DNA of 32,982 bases from positions 1 to 32,982 of the forward strand of contig JAMOPY010000012.1 of NCBI GenBank assembly GCA_027064305.1. The letters are read 5' to 3'. Of this stretch, positions 7,734 to 15,720 are shown one piece after another. Position numbers and translations under genes: made by a program. A model generated the notes under the pieces. That model searched no databases. It had not been told where the DNA came from and worked only from the letters and a program-made list of their open reading frames with translations. Source of the stretch: Methanobacteriota archaeon (GTDB lineage: Archaea > JAADCQ01 > Methanopyri > Methanopyrales > Methanopyraceae). How positions within the stretch are numbered: position 1 is the stretch's first letter; every line of letters starts with the position of its first letter.

Positions 7734-8972
7734 TTAACTCATCCCCACGCGGCACCGCACCAGCGCGTGCGGCGCCCCCGTGGATCCGATCCGACGCACC
7801 TCCCGCGAGGCCTCCAGAAGATCGGTCAGCGCGTTCCCGCGGAGCGAGCAGGGCTTCACGCGGCGCCCCTCGGGGTCCTCCACCCACAGCCCCGTGACGG
7901 AGAAACGGCCGCTCACGTGGCTGGCCGTGTGCGCTCCCATCACCCTCCTCACCAACAGGTCCGCCTCCTCGAGCAGCCCCTCCCGGCTCGATTCGCCGCG
8001 AACGATCACGTTCCCGGGGCACGGTTCCGGGCGCCGGCTCCCCAGCCCGCTGCCGGTGGGTTCGAGCCCCAGCCTCTCGGACGAGTAGAGGTCGGTGTAG
8101 AGGCCTCGGAGCCGGCCCTCCGACACCAGCTCCACCCGGCTGGGGCCGACGCCCTCGTCGTCGAACCGGTAGGAGCCGGGCCACCAGTCCCGGAGGGGGT
8201 CGTTGAGCACGGTGACGCCCGCCTCGATCGCCCGGTTCCCGAGGTCCCGCCGCTCGAAGGCGCTGGTTCCCTTGGCGACCTCCAGCCCGGACAGGGCCGG
8301 CACCAGCGTGTGGTTGAGCAGGTCGCTCAGCGCCACCGGGTCGAACGCGACGAGGGCCCTCCCCTCCGGCGGGCTCACCTCCGGCGACCTGGAGGCCATC
8401 GTTGCGGCCTCCTCGGTGAGCGACTCCGCGTCCAGGTCCCGCGGCCTCACGGCGGCGTCCCAGGCGAACCCGGAGAACTCCCCGATCACGTCCACGGACA
8501 GGGACACCGTGGACTCCCGCCGCTCCACCCAGTCCTGGCCGGGGACCCGGATCCTCACGCGCCGGAGCGTGCCCGTGAGGGAGACCGCGGAGAGGGTGAC
8601 GTCCTCCGGCACCGTCGCCTCCACGGTCTCCAGCAGCTCCCGCAGCCGCTCCGGGTCGGTCGCCTCGTCGTGGTGGGCGCGGACGTCCTCGGGTCGCACT
8701 CGGTCCGGGTACGTGACCGGGCGCCCCGCCCCGAGCCCCGCGGATCGGCGCGCGAGCTCGATCAGCTCGTCGTACCCGTCCCGGCCGGTGGACGCCGCCA
8801 CCCCGAGTCCCTCGTCCGTCACGACGCGGGCGACCCGGGTGACGGTCTCGGAGCGGCTGACGCGGTCGCCCGACTCTCGCAGCCGCTCCAGCTCGATCCT
8901 CTCGGACCGCACCTCGAGCAGCAGGGCGCGGCCCGGCTCGAGGTCCGCGAGCGGGTCGGTCATCCCGATCAC
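7734..8972 (-). CDS. tldE: TldE/PmbA-like metalloprotease subunit
   Basis: A 412-residue member of the TldD/PmbA family, the subunit lacking the zinc motif. In bacteria TldD and TldE form a complex that degrades unfolded peptides and matures microcin B17 and CcdA; the archaeal substrate is unknown. Visible marks are a start rich in ELERLRESGDRVSR, the central VALSDLLNHTLVPALSG-like segment with FDPVALSDLLNHTLVP (about 209-224), VTVLNDPLRDWWPGSYRFDDEG (about 253-274), RLRGLYTDLYSS and a C-terminal SVTGLWVEDPEGR. No HExxH is present, as expected for TldE. The start is GTG at 8972-8970, overlapping the tldD stop by four bases (GTGA), so the subunits are coupled. Confidence 0.85.
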   Translation of the reverse strand: MIGMTDPLADLEPGRALLLEVRSERIELERLRESGDRVSRSETVTRVARVVTDEGLGVAASTGRDGYDELIELARRSAGLGAGRPVTYPDRVRPEDVRAHHDEATDPERLRELLETVEATVPEDVTLSAVSLTGTLRRVRIRVPGQDWVERRESTVSLSVDVIGEFSGFAWDAAVRPRDLDAESLTEEAATMASRSPEVSPPEGRALVAFDPVALSDLLNHTLVPALSGLEVAKGTSAFERRDLGNRAIEAGVTVLNDPLRDWWPGSYRFDDEGVGPSRVELVSEGRLRGLYTDLYSSERLGLEPTGSGLGSRRPEPCPGNVIVRGESSREGLLEEADLLVRRVMGAHTASHVSGRFSVTGLWVEDPEGRRVKPCSLRGNALTDLLEASREVRRIGSTGAPHALVRCRVGMS

Positions 8973-10309
8973 CCCGATCTCAGGTTGAACGGCCCCTCGA
9001 TGAGCGCGTGCGGGCCTCCGTCGGACACGGGGACCAGCTGGCCGCCCTTGCCGCAGTACCCGGCGTGCAGGCGCCGCTCCCTGGAGAGCAGGAGGACGCC
9101 GCGGAGGAGTCGCAGCGTGTGCCCGGTGAGCCCGACGTCGCGCACGGGGCGGGCCGGCTCGCCGTCCTCCAGAACGTAGCCCATCTTGGCCGAGAACTGG
9201 AAGTGACCCGTGGTCGTGTCCGTCTGGCCGCCCTTGGAGCCCAGCAGGTAGACGGACCCGTCCCCCGCCTCCTCGAACAGCTCCTCCCGGTCCGCGTCCC
9301 CGGGCTCCACGTACGTCACGCTCATCCGCACCTGCACGTGGTCGCCCAGGGTCTCGGCCCGGCCGTTCCCGGTCGGGGGCGCGTCCAGCTCCGCCGCCGT
9401 GGTCAGGTCGGTCAGGTAGGCTCGGAGCACCCCGTCCTCCACGAGGACGGTGCGGCGGGCATCGACCCCCTCGTCGTCGAACGGGTAGGCCCCGAAGGGT
9501 CCGGGCTCGGTGGGGTCGTCCACGATCGTGACGGCCTCGGATGCGACCCGCTCCCCGAGCCTGCCCCGCAGGATGGACTCGCCGCGGGCGACGAGGTCGC
9601 CCTCGGTGGCGTGTCCGAACGCCTCGTGCACGAGGACGCCGAGGAGCTCGGGGTCGAGCACCGCGCGCTCGACTCGGTCCGGCCCGGGCTCGGCCCTCAG
9701 CAGGTCGCGCAGCCGTCGGGAGGCGCGGTCGAGGAGGGTCTCGGCGCGCTCCAGGAACCGCTCCGGGCCCGCGGCGGTGGCCCCCTCCCGCTCGTGGTAC
9801 TCCTCCCGCCCGTGCTCGCCCCGGTCGCTGACGCGGACGCCGAAGGAGGTCTGGTGCAGCCGGGCCTCCACCTCGGTCCCCCAGGTGGTCAGGATCCGGT
9901 ACCGGAGGGCGAGGGAGACGCAGCGGACCTCGCAGTCGTGGGGGGAGTTCCTGGAGAGGTCCAGGGCGAGCTCGGTCACCTCGTCCAGGGCGTCGAGGGG
10001 GTGGGTGCGGCCGGTCCAGTCGTGCCGCCCGGTCGCGGCGGGGGGCTCGTCGGGGAGGTCGGCGGTTCCGCGGCCCGGGACGCGGACGGCGGCCTTAAAG
10101 GGGTCCCGCCCGTCGGGTTGGTCGGCGTGGACCACGCGCCAGCTCCCGTCCTTTAGGAGCCTTAGCGCGGCGCCGCGGTGCCGCTCCGGGTCCGCCAGTC
10201 GCAGCTCGCCGTTCACGGCCTCCACCTCGATGCGGTCGGCCCGGAGCTCGTAGGCGATCGCGGCGTCCGCGTGCTCCTCCGCTCGGTTCAGGAGTCGTTC
10301 CGCGTCCAC
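8969..10309 (-). CDS. tldD: TldD-like metalloprotease, zinc-bearing subunit
   Basis: A 446-residue catalytic partner of TldE. The zinc motif HExxxH is present as HEAFGHATEGD, with His228, Glu229 and His233; the third ligand should be Cys419 in HAGYCGKGGQ, which fits the family. Other family marks are IVDDPTEPGPFGAYPFDDEG (262-281), VEDGVLRAYLTDL (290-302) and SKGGQTDTTTGHF (358-370). The length is slightly below bacterial TldD. The start is GTG at 10309-10307. The gene begins four bases from the start of the divergent PUA gene, leaving no room for separate promoters between the two coding regions. It is the first gene of a minus-strand pair with tldE. Confidence 0.9.
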   Translation of the reverse strand: MDAERLLNRAEEHADAAIAYELRADRIEVEAVNGELRLADPERHRGAALRLLKDGSWRVVHADQPDGRDPFKAAVRVPGRGTADLPDEPPAATGRHDWTGRTHPLDALDEVTELALDLSRNSPHDCEVRCVSLALRYRILTTWGTEVEARLHQTSFGVRVSDRGEHGREEYHEREGATAAGPERFLERAETLLDRASRRLRDLLRAEPGPDRVERAVLDPELLGVLVHEAFGHATEGDLVARGESILRGRLGERVASEAVTIVDDPTEPGPFGAYPFDDEGVDARRTVLVEDGVLRAYLTDLTTAAELDAPPTGNGRAETLGDHVQVRMSVTYVEPGDADREELFEEAGDGSVYLLGSKGGQTDTTTGHFQFSAKMGYVLEDGEPARPVRDVGLTGHTLRLLRGVLLLSRERRLHAGYCGKGGQLVPVSDGGPHALIEGPFNLRSG

Positions 10310-10313
10310 GGGG

Positions 10314-10778
10314 GTGCCCCCGGTGGAGCGGTACGTGCGGATCGTGGAGGGGATCCTGGCGTATCAGTTCGGGAGGGCCGCGGCGCGGGCGATGCTGGAT
10401 GGGGAGGTAGAGGTGAGGGTGTGTCGGGGTCGGCCTCGTGAAATTTTCGTGGACGGGAGGCGCCTGTGCACGATCCGGGCGTCGGACGGGTTGGCGTCGT
10501 TGGCGCCCGAGGGGGCGCGTCGGCTGCACGAGGTGACGGAGTTTCCGGAGCACCGGGTGGTGTGCTCCGAGGAGTGGGCGGACGCGGTTCGGCGGGGTCG
10601 GGACCTGTTCTGCGAGTACGCGGTGGAGGGGTGGGAGGAGCTGCGGCCCGGGGACGAGTGCCTGGTCGTGACGGAGGATGACGAGCTGCTGGCCGTGGGG
10701 CGGGCGCGCCTCTCCGGGTGGGAGGTGCGGTACTTCGAGGATGGGGTGGCCGTGCGGGTCCGGCGCGGGCTGGGCTGA
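10314..10778 (+). CDS. PUA-domain RNA-binding protein resembling the C-terminal part of archaeosine TGT
   Basis: A 154-residue protein with two parts. Residues about 5-70 ([48 protein letters not shown]) look like the C2 domain that precedes PUA in archaeal tRNA-guanine transglycosylase (TgtA/ArcS). Residues about 80-152 form a PUA domain: [43 protein letters not shown] and a final GVAVRVRRG. There is no catalytic TGT domain, so it is a stand-alone RNA-binding unit. It may help archaeosine formation or another RNA modification; that is inference. The start is GTG 10314, with an in-frame GTG at 10323 (MERYVRIV) as an alternative. It is divergent from tldD and upstream of NAC. Confidence 0.8.
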   Translation: MPPVERYVRIVEGILAYQFGRAAARAMLDGEVEVRVCRGRPREIFVDGRRLCTIRASDGLASLAPEGARRLHEVTEFPEHRVVCSEEWADAVRRGRDLFCEYAVEGWEELRPGDECLVVTEDDELLAVGRARLSGWEVRYFEDGVAVRVRRGLG

Positions 10779-10782
10779 GTGG

Positions 10783-10790
10783 TTTTTTAG
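10783..10790 (+). promoter_or_regulatory. Probable TATA box of the NAC gene, or T-run terminator of the PUA gene
   Basis: TTTTTTAG at 10783-10790 stands out as A+T-rich in a very G+C-rich stretch. It lies five bases after the PUA stop and about 33 bases before the TTG start of NAC, the right distance for an archaeal TATA box. The six-T run could also end the upstream transcript, as archaeal terminators are T-rich. Confidence 0.45.
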
Positions 10791-10822
10791 GCCCGGGATC
10801 GTTGGGTACGGGGGCGTCGCGC

Positions 10823-11188
10823 TTGTTCCCGGGAGGGAAGATCGATCCCCGGAAGCTTCAGCGGTTGATGCGGGAGATGCAGGAGGCGATGGAGCAGGAG
10901 GAGGTGAAGGTCGAACGGGTCGTCATGGAGCTGAAGGATGGTTCGAGGCTGGTCTTCGAGAGGCCTCAGGTGGTCCGGATGAGGCTGATGGGGCAGGAGT
11001 TCTACCAGGTGGCCGGGAAGGCCCGCCGCGAGGAGCCTGAGGAGTCGAAGGAGGAGCCGCCGTTCACGGAGGAGGACGTCAAGCTGGTCGCGGAGCGCGC
11101 CGGCGTGTCGGAGGAGGAGGCGCGGAGGGCGCTGGAGGAGACGGGCGGGGACCTGGCGGAGGCCATCATGCGGCTGCAGGAGGACTGA
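10823..11188 (+). CDS. nac: Archaeal nascent polypeptide-associated complex protein
   Basis: The homodimeric archaeal NAC binds ribosomes and nascent chains in the cytoplasm. From TTG at 10823 the protein is 121 residues and starts [20 protein letters not shown], matching the usual archaeal NAC beginning. The NAC beta-barrel follows ([38 protein letters not shown]), then a short acidic linker and a UBA domain over the last 40 residues ([20 protein letters not shown] and [16 protein letters not shown]). The frame is open further upstream to 10718, but that part overlaps the PUA gene and reads as low-complexity sequence. The GGGGG at 10810-10814 serves as ribosome-binding site for the TTG. A TTG at 10802 is a less likely alternative. 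Confidence 0.92.
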   Translation: MFPGGKIDPRKLQRLMREMQEAMEQEEVKVERVVMELKDGSRLVFERPQVVRMRLMGQEFYQVAGKARREEPEESKEEPPFTEEDVKLVAERAGVSEEEARRALEETGGDLAEAIMRLQED

Positions 11189-11196
11189 CCGTGCCG

Positions 11197-11204
11197 CTTT
11201 TAAC
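11197..11204 (+). promoter_or_regulatory. Probable TATA box of the FBP aldolase/phosphatase gene
   Basis: CTTTTAAC at 11197-11204 is the only A+T-rich patch in the 46-base gap between NAC and the aldolase/phosphatase gene. Transcription would start about 25 bases downstream, near 11228-11232, giving a very short or absent leader before the GTG at 11235 or the TTG at 11244. Confidence 0.5.
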
Positions 11205-11234
11205 GGTCGGGGGCGGCCACCCGCCCGACCGGGG

Positions 11235-12368
11235 GTGCGCTGGTTGTCCGAGGAGGGTGAGAAGATCACCGTAAGCGTGATCAAGGCGGACGTGGGCGGC
11301 TTCCCGGGTCACTCGGAGGCGCACCCGGACCTGCTGGAGGCGTGCGAGGGCGTGCTGGAGGAGGCGAAGGACGAGATCCTGATCGACTACTACGTGACCC
11401 GGTGCGGCGACGACATCGACCTGATCATGACCCACACGCGCGGGGTTGACGACGAGAAGGTGCACGAGCTGGCGTGGAACGCGTTCCAGGAGGCGACGGA
11501 GGTCGCCAAGGACCTGAAGCTGTACGGTGCCGGTCAGGACCTGCTGTCCGACGCGTTCAGCGGGAACGTGCGCGGGCTGGGTCCGGGCGCGGCCGAGATG
11601 GAGCTCCTGGAGCGGCCCAGCGAGCCGATCGTCGTGTTCTGCTGCGACAAGACGGAGCCGAGCGCGTTCAACCTGCCGCTGTTCCGCATCTTCGCGGACC
11701 CGAACAACACGGCCGGCCTGGTGCTGGACCCGAGCATGCACGACGGGTTCGAGTTCGAGGTGCACGACGTGATCGACCAGAAGAAGGTGATCCTGCGGTG
11801 CCCGGAGGAGATGTACGACCTGCTCGCCCTGATCGGGCAGACCCAGCGTTACGCGATCAAGCGGGTGTACAAGAAGGGTGACGGGCCCGAGGAGGAGCGG
11901 ATCGCCGCGGTGACCAGCACCGAGCGGCTCAACCTGATCGCGGGCGAGTACGTGGGGAAGGACGACCCGGTCGCGATCGTCCGCTGCCAGAGCGGGTTCC
12001 CGGCGCTCGGTGAGGTGCTGGAGCCGTTCGCCCTGCCGCACCTGGTGGCCGGGTGGATGCGCGGCAGTCACAACGGCCCGCTGATGCCGGTCTCCGAGGA
12101 CGACGCGCACCCGACCCGGTTCGACGGGCCCCCAAGGATCATGGCCTTGGGTTTCCAGCTGCGCAACGGCGAGCTGATCGGGCCGCAGGACCTCTTCGAC
12201 GATCCCGCCTTCGACCGGGCCCGGAGGCTGGCGAACGAGATCGCCGACTACATCCGCAGCCACGGTCCGTTCCAGCCGCACCTGCTGTCCGAGGAGGAGC
12301 TGGAGTACACCACGCTGCCCGACGTGCTGAAGAAGCTAGAGGACCGCTTCGAGGACCTGGAGGACTAG
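11235..12368 (+). CDS. fbp: Fructose-1,6-bisphosphate aldolase/phosphatase
   Basis: A 377-residue bifunctional gluconeogenic enzyme (FBP class V) that condenses dihydroxyacetone phosphate with glyceraldehyde 3-phosphate and dephosphorylates the product to fructose 6-phosphate. Family landmarks are KADVGGFPGHSEAHPD near the start, DIDLIMTHTRG, LYGAGQDLLSDAFSGNVRG, VVFCCDKTEPSAFNLPLFR, ADPNNTAGLVLDP, RLNLIAGEYVGKDDPVAIVR and HLVAGWMRGSHNGPLMP, followed by HPTRFDGPPR. Acidic metal ligands and the catalytic lysine/tyrosine stretch are all present. Length is typical. The start is GTG 11235; the TTG at 11244 (MSEEGEKITVSV) is equally plausible. The last codon interlocks with the stop of the prenyltransferase gene on the opposite strand. 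Confidence 0.97.
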   Translation: MRWLSEEGEKITVSVIKADVGGFPGHSEAHPDLLEACEGVLEEAKDEILIDYYVTRCGDDIDLIMTHTRGVDDEKVHELAWNAFQEATEVAKDLKLYGAGQDLLSDAFSGNVRGLGPGAAEMELLERPSEPIVVFCCDKTEPSAFNLPLFRIFADPNNTAGLVLDPSMHDGFEFEVHDVIDQKKVILRCPEEMYDLLALIGQTQRYAIKRVYKKGDGPEEERIAAVTSTERLNLIAGEYVGKDDPVAIVRCQSGFPALGEVLEPFALPHLVAGWMRGSHNGPLMPVSEDDAHPTRFDGPPRIMALGFQLRNGELIGPQDLFDDPAFDRARRLANEIADYIRSHGPFQPHLLSEEELEYTTLPDVLKKLEDRFEDLED

Positions 12369-13192
12369 ACCAGCGGGGCCAGGAAGGCCAGCAGGCCCAG
12401 CAGCATCCCCGCCTTGACCGCCCGCTGCGCCCTTCCCACGTCCCACCCCCGGCACGCGAGGAGGGACGCACCGAGGATCACCGCGGCCGCCGGCAGCGCC
12501 AGGACCGGGTAGGGCCAACCCACCGCCCCGCGCAGGTAGGGGACCGGGGTCAGCGCCAGCAGCACCCCGGCGATCGCGGCGGCCGTGCGCAGGGCCACCC
12601 GCTCCCCGCACACGATCGGCAGCGTGCGCAGGCCGAGGGCCGCGTCCCCCTCCACGTCCTCCACGTCCTTGAGGATCTCCCGCACGAGGTTGGCCAGGAA
12701 CGCGAGGGCGAACATCCACGCGGCGGGCGCCGGCCGCGCGCCCACGGCCGCCCCGAACAGGAAGCACGAGCCCACGAGGTAGGAGACGACCGCGTTCCCC
12801 ACCAGGGGCGTTCCCTTCAGCCGCGCGGAGTACGCGTACAGCAGGACCGAGTTCACCGCGGCGATGAGGAGGCACGTCGGGTTGATCGCGGCCGCTAGGA
12901 GGGTTCCGAGGGCGAAGCAGCCCAGGGCGAACCGGTGGGCCGCCCGGCGCGAGACCCGACCGCTCGGGATGGGTCGGTCGGGCCGGTTGATCGCGTCCAC
13001 CTCCGCGTCGAAGTAGTCGTTGATCGCGTTCCCGCCCGCGCACACGATCGCCGCCGCGAGCGGGGCCAGCGCGGCCCGGACCGGATCCTGCACCCCGGCG
13101 ACCAGCTCCCCGATCAGCACCCCCACCGCGGCCATGGCGCAGTTGACGGGGCGGGCGAGCTCCAGGTACGCCCCGAGGCTCACCCCGTCCAC
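12365..13192 (-). CDS. UbiA prenyltransferase, likely digeranylgeranylglyceryl phosphate synthase
   Basis: A 275-residue integral membrane enzyme of the UbiA family, most likely the one that adds the second geranylgeranyl chain to geranylgeranylglyceryl phosphate in archaeal ether-lipid synthesis. The first Asp-rich motif is NDYFDAEVDAINRPDRPIPS (58-77), which binds prenyl diphosphate through Mg2+. The second is REILKDVEDVEGD (171-183). About eight hydrophobic segments surround them, for example around 42-56, 86-104, 108-120, 135-150 and 156-170. Length fits the archaeal family. The start is GTG at 13192-13190; a second GTG three codons later is possible. It lies 69 bases after amrS on the same strand. 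Substrate assignment is from family and archaeal context, not proof. Confidence 0.88.
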   Translation of the reverse strand: MDGVSLGAYLELARPVNCAMAAVGVLIGELVAGVQDPVRAALAPLAAAIVCAGGNAINDYFDAEVDAINRPDRPIPSGRVSRRAAHRFALGCFALGTLLAAAINPTCLLIAAVNSVLLYAYSARLKGTPLVGNAVVSYLVGSCFLFGAAVGARPAPAAWMFALAFLANLVREILKDVEDVEGDAALGLRTLPIVCGERVALRTAAAIAGVLLALTPVPYLRGAVGWPYPVLALPAAAVILGASLLACRGWDVGRAQRAVKAGMLLGLLAFLAPLV

Positions 13193-13261
13193 CCCGGGTA
13201 TGACGAGTGTGGGCCGTCTGGAGCCGCCGCGCGATGAAGACGCCTCGATTGGCCGACCCCG

Positions 13262-14281
13262 CTACGTCACGAAGTGCAGCTTCGCGCCGCAGTACTCGCA
13301 GTGGAAGTCCTCCGTCACGTGCATCTCCGTGACCGCGAAGCCGCGGCGCTTCACCACGGGCCGCTTGCACTCCGGGCAGTACGTGTGCTCGTACTCGTGA
13401 CCCGGCACGTTCCCGGCGTACACGTAGTACAGCCCGACCTCGTACCCGATCCTCACGAACCGCTCGATCGTCTCCACGGGCGTGGGCGGCCGGTCCAGCA
13501 TCCGGTAGTCCGGGTGGAACCGGCTCACGTGCCAGGGCGTCTCCGGCCCGAGCTCCCGCTTGATCCAGCGGGCGAGCCTCCGCGCCTCCTCCTCCGAGTC
13601 GTTCAGCCCCGGGATCACGAGCGTGGTCACCTCCACGTGGACGCCCATCCTCTTCCAGATCTTGCAGGTGCGGAGCACCGGCTTCAACCGTCCCCGGGCC
13701 ACCTCCCGGTAGAACTCGTCCGTGAACGCCTTGAGGTCGACGTTGGCCGCGTCCAGGTGCTCACCCAGCAGCTCGGCGGTGGACCGGGTCGCGAACCCGT
13801 TGGTCACGTACACGCGGCCGAGCCCGGCCTCCCGGCACCGCTCGAACACCTCGATCGTGTACTCCAGGTTGATGATCGGCTCGTTGTACGTGAACGCGAC
13901 GCTCTCGCACCCGGTCCTCCGGGCGCCCCTCACGACCCGGTCGGCCGGCCACTCCTCCATCGGCACCTCCTCGGGGCTCGCCTGGCTGATCTGCCAGTTC
14001 TGGCAGTGGCGGCACCGGAGGTTGCAGCCCACGGTCCCGAGGGAGAACACGTCCGTCCCGGGCTTGTAGTGGAACAGCGGCTTCTTCTCGATCGGGTCCG
14101 GGACCGCCGTGCTGGCCCGGTTGTACGTGAGGAGCTTCAGCACGCCCCCCTCGTTCTCCCGGACGCGGCAGAACCCGCGCTCACCCTCCGGGATCGTGCA
14201 GCGGCGCGGGCAGACCAGGCACCGGACCGACCCGTCCTCCGCGCGCTCCCAGGAGCGTCCCTCCCACTCCTCCAGCCGCAT
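13262..14281 (-). CDS. amrS: AmmeMemoRadiSam system radical SAM enzyme
   Basis: A 339-residue radical SAM enzyme. The cluster motif CxxxCxxC is Cys86, Cys90 and Cys93 in GTVGCNLRCRHCQNWQISQ. An N-terminal cysteine group (21, 24, 28 and 38, in CLVCPRRC and GFCRV) resembles that of pyruvate formate-lyase activating enzymes and AmrS. The middle has FTYNEPIINLEY (about 130-141), YVTNGFAT and NVDLKAFTDEFYR. The last 50 residues form a zinc-ribbon-like unit (CPEC and CEYC). The family partners with MEMO1 and AMMECR1; the MEMO1 protein is at 3875-4741. The substrate is unknown. ATG at 14281-14279 is the start, with a TATA-like CTTAAGTA about 40 bases upstream. Confidence 0.9.
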   Translation of the reverse strand: MRLEEWEGRSWERAEDGSVRCLVCPRRCTIPEGERGFCRVRENEGGVLKLLTYNRASTAVPDPIEKKPLFHYKPGTDVFSLGTVGCNLRCRHCQNWQISQASPEEVPMEEWPADRVVRGARRTGCESVAFTYNEPIINLEYTIEVFERCREAGLGRVYVTNGFATRSTAELLGEHLDAANVDLKAFTDEFYREVARGRLKPVLRTCKIWKRMGVHVEVTTLVIPGLNDSEEEARRLARWIKRELGPETPWHVSRFHPDYRMLDRPPTPVETIERFVRIGYEVGLYYVYAGNVPGHEYEHTYCPECKRPVVKRRGFAVTEMHVTEDFHCEYCGAKLHFVT

Positions 14282-14318
14282 GAACTCACCCCTGCGGTGC
14301 CCGGCGGCGGCGGGTGGG

Positions 14319-14326
14319 TACTTAAG
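14319..14326 (-). promoter_or_regulatory. Probable TATA box of amrS
   Basis: On the minus strand this reads CTTAAGTA, an A+T-rich island 38-45 bases upstream of the amrS ATG. Spacing suits an archaeal TATA box with a short leader. The same palindromic TTAA core could act on the other strand, but no plus-strand gene follows. Confidence 0.45.
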
Positions 14327-14377
14327 TCCCCCGTCACCACCGGTCCCCGCGCCGTGACGACAGTCCCGCGCTGTAGA

Positions 14378-14417
14378 GGCCCGCCGGGCCGATGATAGGG
14401 CGGCTCATTGCCGAGCC
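14378..14417 (-). terminator. Two short hairpins just downstream of the 426-residue orphan gene
   Basis: Two perfect stems lie directly after the stop of the minus-strand gene that ends at 14420. One is GGCTC/GAGCC at 14402-14406 and 14413-14417 with a six-base loop. The other is GGCCC/GGGCC at 14378-14382 and 14386-14390 with a three-base loop. They may act as a transcript end or RNA stabiliser before amrS. Such stems also arise by chance in G+C-rich DNA, so the call is weak. Confidence 0.3.
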
Positions 14418-14419
14418 CC

Positions 14420-15700
14420 TCACAGCAGCCGATCGTACTCGGCCAGCAGGTCCCGCGGCTCCGGCTCCGACACCAGCCACAGCTTCGGCGGTGGGACCGT
14501 GCCCCGCTCCACCCGCCGATGGAACGGGTCCCGCAGCGCGTGCAGCCAGGGGGCCAGCAGCACCCTCGGGTACCCGGAGGGCGGGTCGAGCTCGGTGCAG
14601 CTGTACGCCATCTCCACCATGTCCACCCACGCCTCCGTCCCCTCCAGGAGCGCGACCGTCTCGGCCACCGTCCAGAGCCGGAGCAGGAGCCGCGAGCGCG
14701 CGGCCCGCCTCGCGAAGTCCAGCGGTCGCACCAGGACCCGGCCCCGGCCCATCCCCGCCAGCTCCCGGGCCCACCGGGTCCGGGCGTTCGGTGAGTAGGC
14801 GGCGGTGGGGTACCGAACGCCCAGCGCCCTGACGGCCCGCTTGTGCGCGTCGATCAGCCCGCGCAGCAGCCGGCGATCCCGGAGGACCTCCGCGACCAGC
14901 CTCCCCGCCTCCTCGACGTCCCTCCGGGTCCGGAAGTAGTGCAGCGAGGCGGCCACCGCGAGCCGCTGGCGCACCCGGTCGCGAACCTCCCTCAGCGCGC
15001 GCTCGTCCGCCCGTTGGGGTTCCGGGACCCCGGCGATCAGCTGGACCCGGGAGAGGAGGCTCAGGTACCGGCGGCGCGGGAGCTCCGGGGGGCGGTCCCC
15101 CAGGATGTGCGTGGGCGGGCCCGCGGCGTCCTCGGGCGCGCACTTCTCGGCCGGAACGCGGGTGGGTCCGGGCTCGCCCGGGGGCGTGGTGTACAGGAGG
15201 GCGTGCTCGCGCGTTCCCGGGCCCAGCAGCAGCGCGTGACCGCGGACGTTCAGCGCGAGCGCCGCGGCCGCGATGGGGTCGTACAGGATGGTGAACGATT
15301 CGAACAGGTCGTGTGGGCGCGGGGGACCGTGTCGGGCGTACCACAGCGCCGTCAGGTAGGCCCTCAGTGGCAGCCCCGCGGTGACCAGGTACTCGCCCTC
15401 CCGCTCGACGCCCGTCAGCACCAGGGGCTGTCCGGGATCCCAGTGCACCACGGCCTCCGGGTGGAGGCGAAGCGGGGAGCCGTTCACGCGCGACCGGTCG
15501 TCCGGGGGCCCGTGCACGCGCGCGATGAAAGGTCGGACGGGGCGCCCGCGCTCGTCCTCGGTCTCGGGCAGCTCCCTGACCCCTTCGGAGCGGGGCGGTC
15601 GAGCCACGTAGAGGGCGCCCGGGAAGACTGGGAGGGTGTCGGATTCGGGGTCGACGGCGTACAGGCCCCGGTGGAGGCGGCGGGCCCGGGCCCCCGTCAT
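14420..15700 (-). CDS. Orphan protein of 426 residues, unknown function
   Basis: I do not recognise this protein. The N-terminal half is beta-rich and proline/glycine-rich (LPVFPGALYVARPPR, PFIARVHGPPDDRSRVNG, EAVVHWDPGQPLVLTGV). A small-residue stretch, IAAAALALNVRGHALLLGPG (about 145-165), could be a buried helix and turn. The C-terminal half is helical and arginine-rich (RALREVRDRVRQRLAVAASL, RRDVEEAGRLVAEVLRDRRL, LDFARRAARSRLLLRLW), which hints at nucleic-acid or polyanion binding. No enzyme motif, signal peptide or clear membrane segment is seen. It is less acidic than its neighbours. The start is ATG at 15700-15698. It is likely lineage-specific. A 138-base gap with hairpins separates it from amrS. 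Confidence 0.65.
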   Translation of the reverse strand: MTGARARRLHRGLYAVDPESDTLPVFPGALYVARPPRSEGVRELPETEDERGRPVRPFIARVHGPPDDRSRVNGSPLRLHPEAVVHWDPGQPLVLTGVEREGEYLVTAGLPLRAYLTALWYARHGPPRPHDLFESFTILYDPIAAAALALNVRGHALLLGPGTREHALLYTTPPGEPGPTRVPAEKCAPEDAAGPPTHILGDRPPELPRRRYLSLLSRVQLIAGVPEPQRADERALREVRDRVRQRLAVAASLHYFRTRRDVEEAGRLVAEVLRDRRLLRGLIDAHKRAVRALGVRYPTAAYSPNARTRWARELAGMGRGRVLVRPLDFARRAARSRLLLRLWTVAETVALLEGTEAWVDMVEMAYSCTELDPPSGYPRVLLAPWLHALRDPFHRRVERGTVPPPKLWLVSEPEPRDLLAEYDRLL

Positions 15701-15720
15701 TCCGCCGGTGACCCCTGGGC

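Noticed and set aside
10718..10822. An upstream extension of the NAC reading frame
   Set aside because: It overlaps the end of the PUA gene in another frame, reads as glycine/arginine-rich filler, and the typical NAC start MFPGG matches the TTG at 10823.
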